Source: Natrarchaeobius chitinivorans
GTDB taxonomy: Archaea; Halobacteriota; Halobacteria; Halobacteriales; Natrialbaceae
Length of the DNA: 64,000 bases
Direction of reading: 5' to 3'
Assembly: GCF_003841505.1 (NCBI RefSeq)
Contig: NZ_REGA01000015.1
Span: 1 to 64,000 of the forward strand
Positions 37,811-46,600 of the stretch are shown one piece after another (within the stretch, counting starts at the first letter, position 1; every line of letters begins with the position of its first letter). Under the pieces are notes generated by a model. That model did not search any database and had not been told where the DNA came from. It saw only the letters and a list, made by a program, of their open reading frames with translations. The position numbers were made by a program, and so were the translations under genes.

Positions 37811-39646
37811 ATGTACGAACACGACGTCATCGTGGTCGGCGCGGGCGGCGCCGGCCTCCGAGCCGCGATCGCAGCGAACGAGGCGGGAGCAGACACGGCG
37901 ATCGTCTCGAAACTCCACCCGGTCCGCAGCCACACCGGCGCGGCCGAAGGCGGGATCAACGCCGCCCTCAGAGAGGGCGACGACTGGGAACTGCACGCCT
38001 ACGACACGATGAAGGGCTCCGACTATCTGGGCGACGCGCCCGCAGTCGAGACCCTCGCACAGGATGCCCCCGAGGAGACGATCAATCTGGAACACTGGGG
38101 GATGCCCTTCTCACGAGAGGACGACGGCCGCGTCTCCCAGCGCCCGTTCGGCGGCCTCTCGTTCCCGCGAACGACCTACGCCGGTGCCGAAACCGGCCAC
38201 CACCTGTTGCACGTGATGTACGAGCAGGTCGTCAAACGCGGCATCCAGGTGTACGACGAGTGGTACGTGATGAACCTCGCGACCAGCGACGAACCGGACC
38301 CGAACGACCGTGAGTGTCACGGTGTCGTCGCCTACGACGTCCAGTCCGGTCAGATCGAGGGCTTCAAAGCCAACCAGGGCGTCGTCCTCGCGACAGGCGG
38401 ACCGGGACAGGCGTTCGATCACACCACCAACGCCGTCTCCTGTACCGGCGACGGCCACGCGATGGCCTACCGCGCCGGCGCGCCGCTCGAGGACATGGAG
38501 TTCATCCAGTTCCACCCGACGTCGCTGCCGTCGACCGGCGTCCTCATCTCCGAGGGCGTCCGCGGCGAGGGCGGCATCCTCTACAACGCCGAGGGCGAGC
38601 GGTTCATGTTCGAGTACGGCTACGCGAAAAACGACGGCGAACTCGCGAGCCGCGACGTCGTCGCCCGCGCGGAACTCACCGAGGTCGGTGAGGGCCGCGG
38701 CGTCAACGACGAGTACGTCCACCTCGACATGCGTCATCTGGGCGAAGAGCGTATCCTCGACCGCCTGGAGAACATCCTCCACCTCGCGGAGGACTTCGAG
38801 GGCGTCGACGGCCTCGTCGAACCGATGCCTGTCAAACCCGGCCAGCACTACGCCATGGGCGGCATCGACGTCGACGAGAACGGCCAGACCTGCATCGACG
38901 GCCTCTACGCGGCCGGCGAGTGCGCCTGCGTCTCCGTCCACGGGGGCAACCGACTGGGCGGCAACGCGCTCCCCGAACTCATCGTCTTCGGCAAGCGCGC
39001 CGGCCGTCACGCCGCCGGAGAGGACCTCGGCGAACCGGAAATAGAGACCGGCTACGGCGACGACGTCGAAGACGAAACCGACGCCGACCTTCCGGTTCAG
39101 CCCGGCGCTGCCGGCGTGGGATCGAGCGGCGACGTCGCCGCGGACGGTGGCGTCGCGACGGGCGTCGGTTCTCTCGAGCGTGCGGTCGAACGCGAGCGCG
39201 AACGCGTCGATCGGCTGATGGACAAAGACAGCGGCGTCCAGCACGCCGAGATCCGCTCGAAACTGCAAAACGCGATGACCGACTACGTGAACGTCTTCCG
39301 GACCGAAGACGGGGTCAAAAAGGCGCTTTCGATCATCCGAGAGTGTCGCGAGGAGTATCAGGACGTCTACGTCGACGATCCGTCGCGGACGTTCAACACC
39401 GACCTCCAGCAGACCTACGAGACGCGCAACCTGATCGACGTCGCCGAAACGATCGCGCTCGGCGCGCTCGTCCGAAACGAGTTCCGGGGTGCACACTGGC
39501 GACAGGAAAACCAGATTCGCGACGACGAAAACTGGCTCAAACACACGCTCATCTCCTGGGACGGCGGCGATCCGTCGATCTTCTACCGACCGGTCATCCT
39601 CGAGGGCGAGGACAAAACGTACGAGCCGAAAGAACGTAGCTACTGA
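37811..39646 (+). CDS. sdhA: Succinate dehydrogenase flavoprotein subunit
   Basis: 611 residues. The FAD-binding start is V-V-G-A-G-G-A-G-L-R. The flavin-linked His lies in H-P-V-R-S-H-T-G-A-A-E-G-G. Catalytic segments are H-P-T-S-L and the substrate-site R-G-E-G-G, with H-G-G-N-R-L-G-G-N. It oxidises succinate to fumarate in the TCA cycle. The sdhCDBA order matches haloarchaeal complex II. Confidence 0.97.
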   Translation: MYEHDVIVVGAGGAGLRAAIAANEAGADTAIVSKLHPVRSHTGAAEGGINAALREGDDWELHAYDTMKGSDYLGDAPAVETLAQDAPEETINLEHWGMPFSREDDGRVSQRPFGGLSFPRTTYAGAETGHHLLHVMYEQVVKRGIQVYDEWYVMNLATSDEPDPNDRECHGVVAYDVQSGQIEGFKANQGVVLATGGPGQAFDHTTNAVSCTGDGHAMAYRAGAPLEDMEFIQFHPTSLPSTGVLISEGVRGEGGILYNAEGERFMFEYGYAKNDGELASRDVVARAELTEVGEGRGVNDEYVHLDMRHLGEERILDRLENILHLAEDFEGVDGLVEPMPVKPGQHYAMGGIDVDENGQTCIDGLYAAGECACVSVHGGNRLGGNALPELIVFGKRAGRHAAGEDLGEPEIETGYGDDVEDETDADLPVQPGAAGVGSSGDVAADGGVATGVGSLERAVERERERVDRLMDKDSGVQHAEIRSKLQNAMTDYVNVFRTEDGVKKALSIIRECREEYQDVYVDDPSRTFNTDLQQTYETRNLIDVAETIALGALVRNEFRGAHWRQENQIRDDENWLKHTLISWDGGDPSIFYRPVILEGEDKTYEPKERSY

Positions 39647-39805
39647 CTCGCACTCGGTTTCTTCCCCGGTCCGCACTCCTCACGTCCTTCGGTCTCTCGT
39701 CTCGGGTCCTCCCGTTTCCGTCACGCTCGCTTTTCACTGGCGGGTCCGAGTAGCCGGCGTGGAAAACAGTCAGACATTTCACATGATCGGCCGAAACTCC
39801 CGTCG

Positions 39806-40021
39806 ATGGACGAAGCGCAGCTCCAGCGACGGTTGTTTCGGATCGAACGACTGCTGGTCGCGTGTCTCGTCTTGCTCGTGGCCGTCGTCGTCATTTTGCT
39901 TGGAACAGTCGCTCGAACGCTCGGCTTTCTGCTCGGTCTCGTCCTCGTCCCGCTCGCTGCCCTGGGAGTCGTCCTTCTCGGTCTCGAGTGGGTGAGTTCG
40001 TCGTTCGACAGCCGAAACTGA
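39806..40021 (+). CDS. Small two-helix membrane protein
   Basis: 71 residues. A short charged start (M-D-E-A-Q-L-Q-R-R-L-F-R) precedes two hydrophobic helices rich in Leu and Val. It is a common haloarchaeal small membrane protein type of unknown role. It follows sdhA after 160 bases and may be separately expressed. Confidence 0.65.
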   Translation: MDEAQLQRRLFRIERLLVACLVLLVAVVVILLGTVARTLGFLLGLVLVPLAALGVVLLGLEWVSSSFDSRN

Positions 40022-40088
40022 ACGCGCGACAGGTCACCGACCCACCGACGCGGATAGACGAACGCGGCGACCGGTATCCGTCGGCGGA

Positions 40089-40283
40089 TCAGGCACCGAG
40101 CATCTCGAGAAGGTCGACGCCGACGTCGAAGTACTCGATCAGTTTGTACCCGACGAAAATCCCGACGATACCCATGACGCCGGGAAGTTCCGGCGGTGCG
40201 GGGATCGGAATGTTCAGGAATCGAAACAGGGCACCGGTCACCAGGCCGGTCAGGAGTGCAAGAACCGTGATGTGAGTCGACAT
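40089..40283 (-). CDS. XapX-domain small membrane protein
   Basis: 64 residues from the ATG at 40283; a start 9 bases earlier is also possible. The sequence T-G-L-V-T-G-A-L-F-R-F-L and P-I-P-A-P-P-E-L-P-G-V-M-G-I is the signature of the XapX domain, two membrane helices with a Pro-rich turn. The function is unknown. It stands alone on the minus strand. Confidence 0.85.
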   Translation of the reverse strand: MSTHITVLALLTGLVTGALFRFLNIPIPAPPELPGVMGIVGIFVGYKLIEYFDVGVDLLEMLGA

Positions 40284-40437
40284 CGCATACACTCATCTTC
40301 GGGGAGCGTACAAAAACGATACGACGATCGGTACAATCACTGATTCCGTCGAAACCGCCCGCCTCAGCCCGTCCTCGGTGATTTCTTCCGCCGATCGACA
40401 GTCGTTCCACCGAAGAGAGTTACCGCCGCGAGCCGAT

Positions 40438-40479
40438 ATTTCGACGATCGTTGAAATACAGATTTAATATCGTCGAAAT
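40438..40479. promoter_or_regulatory. Promoter flanked by dyad operators for the HTH gene at 40484
   Basis: ATTTCGACGAT (40438-40448) and its exact inverse ATCGTCGAAAT (40469-40479) lie 20 bases apart. The left copy also forms a near-perfect palindrome TTTCGACGATCGTTGAAA (40439-40456). A TATA-like TTTAATAT sits between them, ending about 13 bases before the ATG. A protein bound at both sites would cover the promoter. Autoregulation by the downstream HTH protein is likely. Confidence 0.7.
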
Positions 40480-40483
40480 TCAG

Positions 40484-40726
40484 ATGTCGAATATGAACTC
40501 GACAGTGGAGCAGGAAATCGACGTGGCGGTGCCCGACGACATTACCACTCCGCGAGCGAAGCTGGTTTACTACTATCTCGCGACGAACGGGGGAGCGACG
40601 GCTGACGACATTCGTTCGGACCTCGACATCAGCAAGGGAAACGCCCTTTCGATCATCGGAACCCTCCGTGAACGGGATCACGTCGAGCGGGAGAACGGGC
40701 GGTACGAACTTCGACGGGTCGAGTGA
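40484..40726 (+). CDS. Small winged-HTH transcriptional regulator (TrmB/MarR-like)
   Basis: 80 residues. The region P-R-A-K-L-V-Y-Y-Y-L-A-T-N-G-G, then T-A-D-D-I-R-S-D-L-D-I-S-K-G-N-A-L-S-I-I and the wing R-D-H-V-E-R-E-N-G-R-Y-E-L is a single winged helix. Being only a DNA-binding domain it probably works as a dimer. Its own promoter is flanked by a perfect dyad, which suggests autorepression. The convergent HD gene ends 10 bases away. Confidence 0.82.
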   Translation: MSNMNSTVEQEIDVAVPDDITTPRAKLVYYYLATNGGATADDIRSDLDISKGNALSIIGTLRERDHVERENGRYELRRVE

Positions 40727-40736
40727 GAACGAGGCC

Positions 40737-41552
40737 CTATAGTTCGATCCGCTCGACCAGTTGTTCGTGCGATTCGTTCGTGTTGACTGCGACGATACGA
40801 ATCTCGTCTTCGAGTCCCGATCCACGGAGTTTCGCCTTCAACAGATTGTCGACCTGGTAGACGCCGGCGGCGTTCGTCATCGCGATTTCGACCATGACCG
40901 GACAGGCCTTCCCTTCGTACAGTGACACGCGCTTGATCGCTTGACTCGAGAGCGTGTTGATTCCTCGACCGCCGTGTTCGTAGGGGATACGAGACCGGCC
41001 GCTTTCCATATCCAGCGCGTCGGAGACGCGAATTACGCCGGCTTCCGTCGTCAGCGGCGTTTCGGCCGTGTGATGACAGAGTATCGCGTGTAACACCTCG
41101 CCTTTCATTCGAACGGTATCTGCGAGATCGTAAAACTCGTCGAGAACCCGGTCGAGGATGGTGGCGGCAAGCGGGATCGAGTAGTAGACGTGTTCGTCTC
41201 GGTGGACGACGTGGCCGACGTCGTGTAAGGTCGCCGCGAGCGCGATGATGACCGATTCGTCCTCTTCGGCAAGTCCCTGCTGGCGAGCGCCGTTGAAATC
41301 GACGTCGCCCGCCTTGAGCAGATCGTACAGACACAGCGCTCGATTCCGAACGATCTCGATGTGTTTCGTGCCGTGGTCGTTGTACTGCATCCGGTCGACC
41401 GCGTTGACGTTCTGGGCCTCGAGATACGTCTGAATTTCCTCGTCGTCGTCGACGAACTCGAGGACGGTGTTTAACTTCTCGTCCGGAAAGTTGTGGTCGT
41501 CGTCGGGAGAGTAGACGCGTTGGGGATCCTCGTCGGCGGCGAAATCGTTCAT
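40737..41552 (-). CDS. HD-domain phosphohydrolase
   Basis: 271 residues. The metal-binding HD motif is A-A-T-L-H-D-V-G-H with an upstream H (D-H-G-T-K-H) and later I-L-C-H-H-T-A-E and R-V-S-D-A-L-D-M. These fit an HD nucleotide or phosphate-ester hydrolase. The haloarchaeal version is conserved and often stands alone. The substrate is unknown. The start at 41552 is supported by the acidic lead that is common in haloarchaea. Confidence 0.87.
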   Translation of the reverse strand: MNDFAADEDPQRVYSPDDDHNFPDEKLNTVLEFVDDDEEIQTYLEAQNVNAVDRMQYNDHGTKHIEIVRNRALCLYDLLKAGDVDFNGARQQGLAEEDESVIIALAATLHDVGHVVHRDEHVYYSIPLAATILDRVLDEFYDLADTVRMKGEVLHAILCHHTAETPLTTEAGVIRVSDALDMESGRSRIPYEHGGRGINTLSSQAIKRVSLYEGKACPVMVEIAMTNAAGVYQVDNLLKAKLRGSGLEDEIRIVAVNTNESHEQLVERIEL

Positions 41553-41688
41553 ACCGAATCGTCGACTGCCGACTAAAAAAGCCCTGCGCTGAGTGGCAAT
41601 CAGGGTGCTATCATACGGTTTACTGTACGTCGTTGCCGAAGACCGGGCCCGTCCCGCGGTCTCCGGTATACAGGTACAGCAATCCGTA

Positions 41689-42168
41689 TCAGGCCGTCTC
41701 TTCGACCGCAGCTTCGACTTCGGCGTACTCGGGTTCGACGCCCGGGTCGTCGCTGACCCACGAGTAGACGACCTCCCGATCGTCGTCGACGACGAACACC
41801 GATCGCTTGGCGACGCCGTAGACGCCGAGATCCTCGAAGTCCATTTCGATCCCGTACTCCCCGATCACGTCTCCGTTGAAATCGCTCAACAGGCCGAACT
41901 CGAGGTCGTTTTGCTCGCGGAACTCGTTGAGGGCGAACGGGGAGTCACGGCTGATCCCGTAGACGGACGCGCCGACGTCGTCGAACGCCGAGAGGCGACC
42001 CTGGAACGTACACATCTCGTCGGTACAGACGCCCGTGAACGCGCCGGGGAAGAACGCGAGGACGATCGGGCCCTCGGACGCGAGCGCCTCCGAGAAGGTA
42101 AACGAGTCGACGTCGCCATTTGCAAGCGGTACGGTGAAATCGGGTGCGGTGTCACCAGTTTCAGGCAT
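41689..42168 (-). CDS. Peroxiredoxin (AhpC/TSA-type redoxin)
   Basis: 159 residues of a thioredoxin-fold peroxidase. The active-site region F-F-P-G-A-F-T-G-V-C-T-D-E-M-C-T-F contains the peroxidatic Cys and a nearby second Cys that could resolve it. It reduces peroxides with a thiol donor in the cytoplasm, complementing KatG. It lies upstream of tatA on the opposite strand. Confidence 0.93.
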   Translation of the reverse strand: MPETGDTAPDFTVPLANGDVDSFTFSEALASEGPIVLAFFPGAFTGVCTDEMCTFQGRLSAFDDVGASVYGISRDSPFALNEFREQNDLEFGLLSDFNGDVIGEYGIEMDFEDLGVYGVAKRSVFVVDDDREVVYSWVSDDPGVEPEYAEVEAAVEETA

Positions 42169-42552
42169 CGTCGTTCGATTACGTTCTCGCGGGAAAGACA
42201 GTTTCGTTTACGCACCATTTTCGATCCCCCGCTCGACCGACCCACGAGGCCAAACGCACTGTCGGCCATCAGTTCCGGGAGAGCGCGAACCTGTACCCGG
42301 TTTCCGGGAAACCGTTACAACGGACCGTCGCAAGCGTGTGTGACGGAGCACGAGTCACTCGACGGGGTTCGATTGGCGCCGCCTCGAGCAGCAACCGGTC
42401 CGCGAGCGGGAGTGCATTGATATTTCCCGATTACTCTCCCCCTCACGGCCGTTTCGACCGGAGATCGGTCTCGAAGCATGTATGCGGACTTTCTTGAATC
42501 ACTGCCCGAGGCAAAAAGGTTATAATTGCCAGCCGGTAACCCACGCATAGAG
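42169..42552. other. Divergent intergenic region, peroxiredoxin and tatA
   Basis: No gene is supported in these 384 bases. The tatA promoter lies at its right end: BRE-like GCAAAAAGG followed by TTATAATTG (42510-42528). Confidence 0.4.
42511..42528 (+). promoter_or_regulatory. Probable tatA promoter (BRE plus TATA)
   Basis: GCAAAAAGG then TTATAATTG places a TATA element about 27-34 bases ahead of the tatA ATG at 42553, so the transcript is nearly leaderless. Confidence 0.6.
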
Positions 42553-42861
42553 ATGGTAGCCGAAATCGCACCGCTGTTCATCCCTGGTGCACCCGGGGGT
42601 CCGGAACTACTGATCATCCTTTTCATCGCCATCTTGCTGTTCGGGGCAAACAAAATCCCGAAGCTGGCCCGTTCGACAGGGGAGGCCATGGGCGAATTCC
42701 AGAAGGGGCGTGAAAAGGTCGAAACAGAACTCGAGGAAATGCGCGACGGAGAATTCGAGGACATCGACGAACCAGACGAAGACTTCGTCGATACCGAGCC
42801 GGTCACCACCGAGGAGACGGACTCCGAAACCGAAACCGAATCGGAGACCGAATCGAACTAG
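42553..42861 (+). CDS. tatA: Twin-arginine translocase subunit TatA
   Basis: 102 residues. A single hydrophobic helix (E-L-L-I-I-L-F-I-A-I-L-L-F-G) is followed by N-K-I-P-K-L-A-R-S-T-G and an amphipathic helix E-A-M-G-E-F-Q-K-G-R, the hallmark of TatA. The acidic Asp/Glu/Thr-rich tail is typical in haloarchaea. It forms the pore for folded proteins with Tat signals, several of which are encoded in this window (DUF1254, HAD, CHRD, DUF4397, and the solute-binding protein). Confidence 0.93.
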   Translation: MVAEIAPLFIPGAPGGPELLIILFIAILLFGANKIPKLARSTGEAMGEFQKGREKVETELEEMRDGEFEDIDEPDEDFVDTEPVTTEETDSETETESETESN

Positions 42862-42875
42862 CCTTTTCTCGAGAA

Positions 42876-42948
42876 GGGCGTGTGGCCTAGCGGAGAGGGC
42901 AGGAGGTTCCTAACCTCCTGATCGCGGGTTCGAATCCCGTCACGCCCG
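42876..42948 (+). tRNA. tRNA-Arg, anticodon CCT
   Basis: A complete cloverleaf of 73 bases: acceptor GGGCGTG pairs with CACGCCC, the anticodon arm is GGAGG-TTCCTAA-CCTCC giving anticodon CCT (codon AGG), and the T arm is GCGGG-TTCGAAT-CCCGT. There is no intron and no encoded CCA. It starts 15 bases after the tatA stop and is followed by a T-run. Its 3' half resembles fragments found downstream. Confidence 0.95.
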
Positions 42949-42985
42949 TTTTCGTGCTGAGCGTCAGCGAAGCCGAAAGCGGACC

Positions 42986-43066
42986 TGGACGGGGTTCGAA
43001 CGAGACCGAGGTTCCGCGAACGCAGTGAGCGGGTTCTCGGGCGTGGTTCGAATCCCGCCACGTCCA
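42986..43066. repeat. tRNA-like 3' fragment with an inverted partner
   Basis: The stretch GTGGTTCGAATCCCGCCACG followed by TCCA (43041-43066) looks like the T arm and acceptor end of a tRNA, but not of the tRNA-Arg upstream. An inverted, shorter version (TGGACGGGGTTCGAAC) lies about 40 bases before it. No full cloverleaf can be drawn. It may be a scar of past integration at a tRNA gene or a dispersed tRNA-derived repeat. Confidence 0.6.
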
Positions 43067-43148
43067 TATTCCTGCGACCGACAGCGGGGCCGATACCGGG
43101 ACGAGCGGGATTCGGAAAAGAAAACAACGAGAGAGCCGAGCCGTTCGC

Positions 43149-43170
43149 ATCGTTCGAATTCCGCCACGCA
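43149..43170. repeat. Second tRNA-like 3' fragment
   Basis: ATCGTTCGAATTCCGCCACGCA resembles the T loop plus acceptor end of a tRNA, like the fragment ending at 43066, but more diverged. Together with the intact tRNA-Arg there are three such ends in 300 bases. Confidence 0.5.
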
Positions 43171-43696
43171 GTGATTCGGATTGCTGCACCGATATGCCGG
43201 TAGATCGCAGACGGACTCCCGACCAACACGAGCGTCTACCGGCTCGCAACCGAGAACACGTCGTGTGCGCAGTATCTCGATCTGTGTCGGTTCACCGAAT
43301 GCAAACGCGCTATGTAGCCCGCCCGACAAAAGTCAACCATTTGATCGTTTGTGCGAACAGAAGACGGAGATTATATTTACTATTTTGGCCAGAATTTCAG
43401 TCTACGTGTACCGTTGAAACGGAAAGACACCAGCTCGAGTACGATGGGAAGAAAACGCGACGTTCGAAGGAGCCGTGGTATGTGGACCGCTATTCGATTA
43501 TCCCCGTATATAGGCAATTAACGACAACTGGCTTTCGATGAAAGTCGATAATGTACACATTATGGTGTGTCTGGTCGACGAGTGTAAATAGGTAAATTAT
43601 CGGTTTCAGGTCCGATAAAACGAACACACGGCAGAGTTATCAGGAATGATAATCCGCACATGAATTTTTTGAAGGGTGAGGGTTTGGATGGTACCA
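43171..43696. other. AT-rich control region before the pilus operon
   Basis: No gene is supported. GC falls well below the surrounding DNA, especially from 43360 onward. The last 160 bases hold four inverted repeats, described in the separate entry, and probably the pilB promoter. Confidence 0.5.
43532..43652. promoter_or_regulatory. Cluster of four dyads upstream of pilB
   Basis: In order: CTTTC-GAT-GAAAG (43532-43544), ATAATG-TACA-CATTAT (43548-43563), TTATCGG-N8-CCGATAA (43597-43618), and TTATCA-GGAA-TGATAA (43637-43652). All are perfect. An AT-rich element (AATTTTTT, about 43663-43670) downstream could be the TATA box, making a nearly leaderless transcript. The last dyad shares its TATCA-N4-TGATA core with the one upstream of cheY. 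Confidence 0.65.
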
Positions 43697-46600
43697 ATGG
43701 CTATTGACGAGGCCGACCAATCGGATGCCGGGGAATTTTCGGAGGGCAAGGCATCCGATTCCGCGTCGGGGGCACCATCGGGTCAGGTCGCTGAAACGGA
43801 ATCGGGCACGTCGGTTCGCGTCGGCGACTACACGTGGGCAGACTTCATGCAAGAGTTCGGGCACGCCGACGACGTTTCTTCCCTCTATTCGGAAGCGGAG
43901 TCGAGGGCGAGTGACCAACTCGGATTAGATACCGACGAGAACGCCGCGAGAGTTCCTCGAGGGGACGACTGGGATCGCGTCGAGTTCGATCCCGACGCGT
44001 ACCTGGGATATCACCCGGACGAGTTGACCGAGTGGATCCTCCCGGTCTGTGGGGACGGCGCGGAGTTCCTCCAGGACCGATTTCTCGAGCACTGCGATCC
44101 GGAAACCACACCGGTCGTCAAGGACGTCTGGTCGTGGGAACACTACAAGTGGGAGTACTACTACGACGAAAACGGAAACAGGCCGCGCGACGGCGACGGC
44201 GAGATCGTCCCCTTCGATGGCGAGGAGGCACTGGGATTCGATCCGGATCACGTCGACGAACAGCTCTCACACGGTGACGACATCGCGATGGCCCTCGACG
44301 AGATCATCGACGAACGGACGGTCTCGGTTCAGGACGACTTCGACGAAGACGAGTTCTTCTCCACTGACGACGGCAACACTACCGTCACCAACCGGTACGA
44401 CCTCGAAAAAGCGGTTCCACTCGAGAAGAAAACCCACTTCAGGGAGGTAGAGCGCTACTGGGTGAACAAACCCTACGCGTGCGTGATAATCTTTCACTCC
44501 GAGAAGGAAAACGAGAAGAAGTACTACGTCGTCGAGCCGTATCTCAACGAGATCGAACTGGAACTCGAGGAGTTTCTGACCGGAAAACTCAGGCGTGCGA
44601 TCAAGTACTCCGAAGAGGGAATACAGAAGAAGGCGAACGAAGAGGGGAGACGGGCGGTGATCGAAACGGAGACCAGACGACTGCTAAAGCGGTACGATCT
44701 CTTCGAAAAGACCGCTGGAAGTACGAAAGCGGGACTCCTCGAGTCGATACAGACGGTGCTATCGGACGACGACGAAGACGAGCCGGAGGCGACCGAACTC
44801 GAGGGGATCGAAGTTCGGCCGGAACCGATCGTTCTCGAGGAAGACCCTGATACGTTATCCGAGTACCAGGTCGAGAAGCTGTTGTACCTGCTCAAGCGCG
44901 ATTTCATCGGCTACGAGCGAATCGACGGAATCAAACACGACATCAACGTGGAGGACATCTCGTGTGACGGGTACAACTCGCCGGTGTTCGTCTACCACTC
45001 CGAGTACGAACAGATCATCAGCAACATCTATCACGGCGAGGACGAACTCGACGACTTCGTCGTCAAACTCGCACAGCGATCGGGGAAAGGGATCAGCAAA
45101 CGACTCCCACAGGTCGACGCGACCCTCCCCGACGGATCACGTGCCCAACTCACGCTCGGGAAAGAAGTCTCGGACCACGGGACGAACTACACGATCCGTC
45201 AGTTCAAAGACGTCCCGTTTACCCCGATCGACCTCATCAACTGGAACACCTTCAGCCTGGACGAGATGGCGTTTCTCTGGCTGGCGATCGAAAATCACAA
45301 GAGTCTGATCTTCGCTGGCGGAACAGCATCCGGGAAGACGACGTCGCTGAACGCCGTCTCGCTGTTTATTCCGAGTAACGCAAAGATCGTCTCTATCGAG
45401 GACACGCGGGAGGTCGAACTCCCACAGCGTAACTGGATCGCGAGTGTCACCAGACCGTCGTTCAACGACGACTCTGCTGGGGACGTCGACGAGTTCGACC
45501 TCCTCGAGGCCGCGCTTCGTCAGCGCCCCGACTACATCGTGATGGGGGAGATCCGGGGTGAAGAGGGGCGGACGCTGTTTCAGGTCATGTCGACGGGTCA
45601 CACGACCTACACCACGTTCCACGCGGACTCCGTCGACGAGGTGCTCAAGCGGTTTACTACCGACCCGATCAACGTCTCGAAGACGATGTTCACCGCGCTG
45701 GATCTGGTTTCGATCCAGACGCAGACGCGGGTTCAGGGAACGAAAGTCCGCCGAAACAAGTCACTGACCGAAATCAACCACTACGAGGCCGAACACGACG
45801 AGATCAACGTACAGGACGTCTACCAGTGGCAGGCCGAAACCGACGAGTTCCTCAAGATGGGGGACTCGAACACGCTAGAGGAGATTCAGTTCGATCGCGG
45901 GTGGAGCAAAGAAAAGCTGGAGGAAGAACTGTTCAAACGTGAGATAATCCTCGCGTACCTCATCAAAAACGAACTCAACACCTACGCCGAAGTCGCTGCA
46001 ACCGTCCAGGCGTTTATCAACGATCCCGATACGATCCTGACCCTCATCGCAAACGGCCAACTCGAGGATAGCCTCGACGACCTCCGGGAGATGGAGAGCG
46101 TCCTGATCGACGTCGATCAGGACAAAGAAGCGCTCGTCCCCCGTCCGTCCTCGACGACGGAGACGTACAACCTCTCGATGGACATCCTCGAGCGCGCCGA
46201 AGAGTCGTTGTTCGACGAGTATCGCGGCAAGGTTCCAAGCGGCCTCGCGAGCGCGCTCGGCGACGTCGAACCCGAAGAGCCGATCGATGTCGAATCGGAC
46301 GACGAGTTCGACTTCACCAGCGGCCTCGACGAAGCGGAGTGGGGACTCGACGACGATTCGGCGAGTTTCGATTCGGATATCGACGAGGCGGACGAACCCG
46401 ACTGGTTCGAGACGGAAGACGGAGTCGCGACCGCATCGGCCGACGATCGACTCGAACCGGCCGACGACGATACCCCGGCGATCGAGCCTGCGGACGAGAC
46501 GGACGTCGAGTCCCTCGAGACAGCGAGAAGCGAAACCGAGGGGAGCGATGCCCTCGACTCACCGAGCTGGGATACTGACGACGCGTCCGAACCGGCCGAA

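Noticed and set aside
38111-39676. 521-codon open frame antisense to sdhA
   Set aside because: sdhA is unambiguous on the plus strand; this frame has only antisense-type Val/Asp/Leu composition.
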